This document shows, in pieces, positions 5,701 to 6,071 of a DNA stretch of 6,071 nt. Both the position numbers and the translations under genes were made by a program. Position 1 is the stretch's first letter, and every line of letters begins with the position of its first letter. Under the pieces are notes generated by a model. The model made no database searches. It worked only from the letters and a program-made list of their open reading frames with translations, and had not been told where the DNA came from. Origin of the DNA: M3007 sp964630705 (GTDB taxonomy: Bacteria; Bacteroidota; Bacteroidia; Chitinophagales; Saprospiraceae); NCBI GenBank assembly GCA_964630705.1, contig CAZVZH010000256.1, positions 1-6,071 on the forward strand, written 5' to 3'.

Positions 5701-6071
5701 TGTTGATCCTCGTGAATGTTGATACCCTGGGTGGTGAACGAAATACCTTGCTGGCCGGTGGTAGAAATCATGACGGCTTCGAAAAAAGGTTCGAGGCTGC
5801 CAGGCCTGACTGCCCAGTCGAAAATAAAATTGGCCCCTGTGCCGCCGCCCTTGTCCACCTCGTCAATCACAATCTCGACAGTTTCCATAGGTTTGATGTA
5901 GATCGGTTCGCTGAGGTATTGCCGGATGCAATCGCCGTGGGTATTGTAGTAATCGGCTCTGGACACGAACACCGAGTCGGTGGCGCTGATGTTGCGCAGG
6001 CTCACCGTGACCGTGAGGCCGTAAGTGAGTTTTTCGGTGCGCTCGTAAATTTCGGAATACACCGGCAGGTA
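5697..6071 (-). CDS. DUF3124 protein, 3' part (5' end outside window)
   Basis: The frame is open to the right-hand edge and reads YLPVYSEIY at the boundary, so the true start lies beyond 6071; the GTG at 6062 is an internal Val. The visible 124 residues cover most of a DUF3124 domain: YLPVYSEIY, a TVTVSLRNI strand, SRADYYNTHGD, the IYIKPMETVEIVIDE segment, GGGTGANFIFDW, and the characteristic ending EAVMISTTGQQGISFTTQG. The domain is a small beta-sandwich found in exported proteins of Bacteroidota, Proteobacteria and Cyanobacteria; members usually start with a signal or lipoprotein peptide, here off the window. No biochemical function is established for the family to my knowledge. Its stop overlaps the start of the small exported protein (ATGA, 5697-5700), indicating an operon. 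Confidence 0.9.
   Translation of the reverse strand, partial: YLPVYSEIYERTEKLTYGLTVTVSLRNISATDSVFVSRADYYNTHGDCIRQYLSEPIYIKPMETVEIVIDEVDKGGGTGANFIFDWAVRPGSLEPFFEAVMISTTGQQGISFTTQGINIHEDQQ

Noticed and set aside
6060..6062. GTG as the start of the DUF3124 gene
   Set aside because: The frame continues upstream as YLP, matching the conserved family start of the domain, so this GTG is an internal Val and the gene is partial.

Overview
The window looks like a piece of a Bacteroidota chromosome, most likely from the Saprospiria (Saprospiraceae, Lewinella or Haliscomenobacter-like). The clues are a secreted protein built of SprB-type and Ig/PKD-type repeats with WSNG, TVTDS and WTGPN signatures, and start codons without Shine-Dalgarno sequences. 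The lineage is an inference. A run of exactly 100 N (2587-2686) marks this as a draft scaffold, possibly metagenomic. Every gene I accept lies on the minus strand, so the biological order runs from high to low coordinates. No RNA gene, IS element or CRISPR array was seen.

Region by region, in transcription order: (1) 6071-5697, the 3' part of a DUF3124 gene, overlapping by ATGA (2) 5700-5389, a small exported protein with a BamE/SmpA-like look. (3) 5390-5241, an apparent 3' remnant of another gene, perhaps a methyltransferase. (4) 5167-3276, two genes overlapping by ATGA: an OLD/ABC-type AAA ATPase (424 aa) and a 206-aa protein with TOPRIM-like acidic motifs. This pair is clearly richer in A+T than its flanks. 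(5) 3219-1360, a leaderless subtilisin-family (S8) peptidase. Its catalytic Asp and His fall in the assembly gap, and its C-terminus contains three degenerate repeats resembling ChW domains. (6) 1344-1268, a perfect 32-bp inverted repeat made of GGTTAGA-like octamers. (7) 1141-1, the 5' part of a large secreted repeat protein that runs off the window.

The AAA-TOPRIM pair is the most interesting part. Its architecture (ATPase followed by a separate small TOPRIM-like protein, translationally coupled, on an A+T-rich island) is that of two-gene anti-phage modules such as PARIS or class 2 OLD systems. From memory, the 206-aa protein most resembles MAD4 of the methylation-associated defence system MADS, whose neighbour MAD3 is also an AAA ATPase. 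No methyltransferase or other mad gene is visible here, so this would be a stand-alone pair. Whether the leaderless peptidase 56 bp downstream belongs with it is open: same strand and close spacing favour it, but the sharp change in base composition argues against a shared origin.
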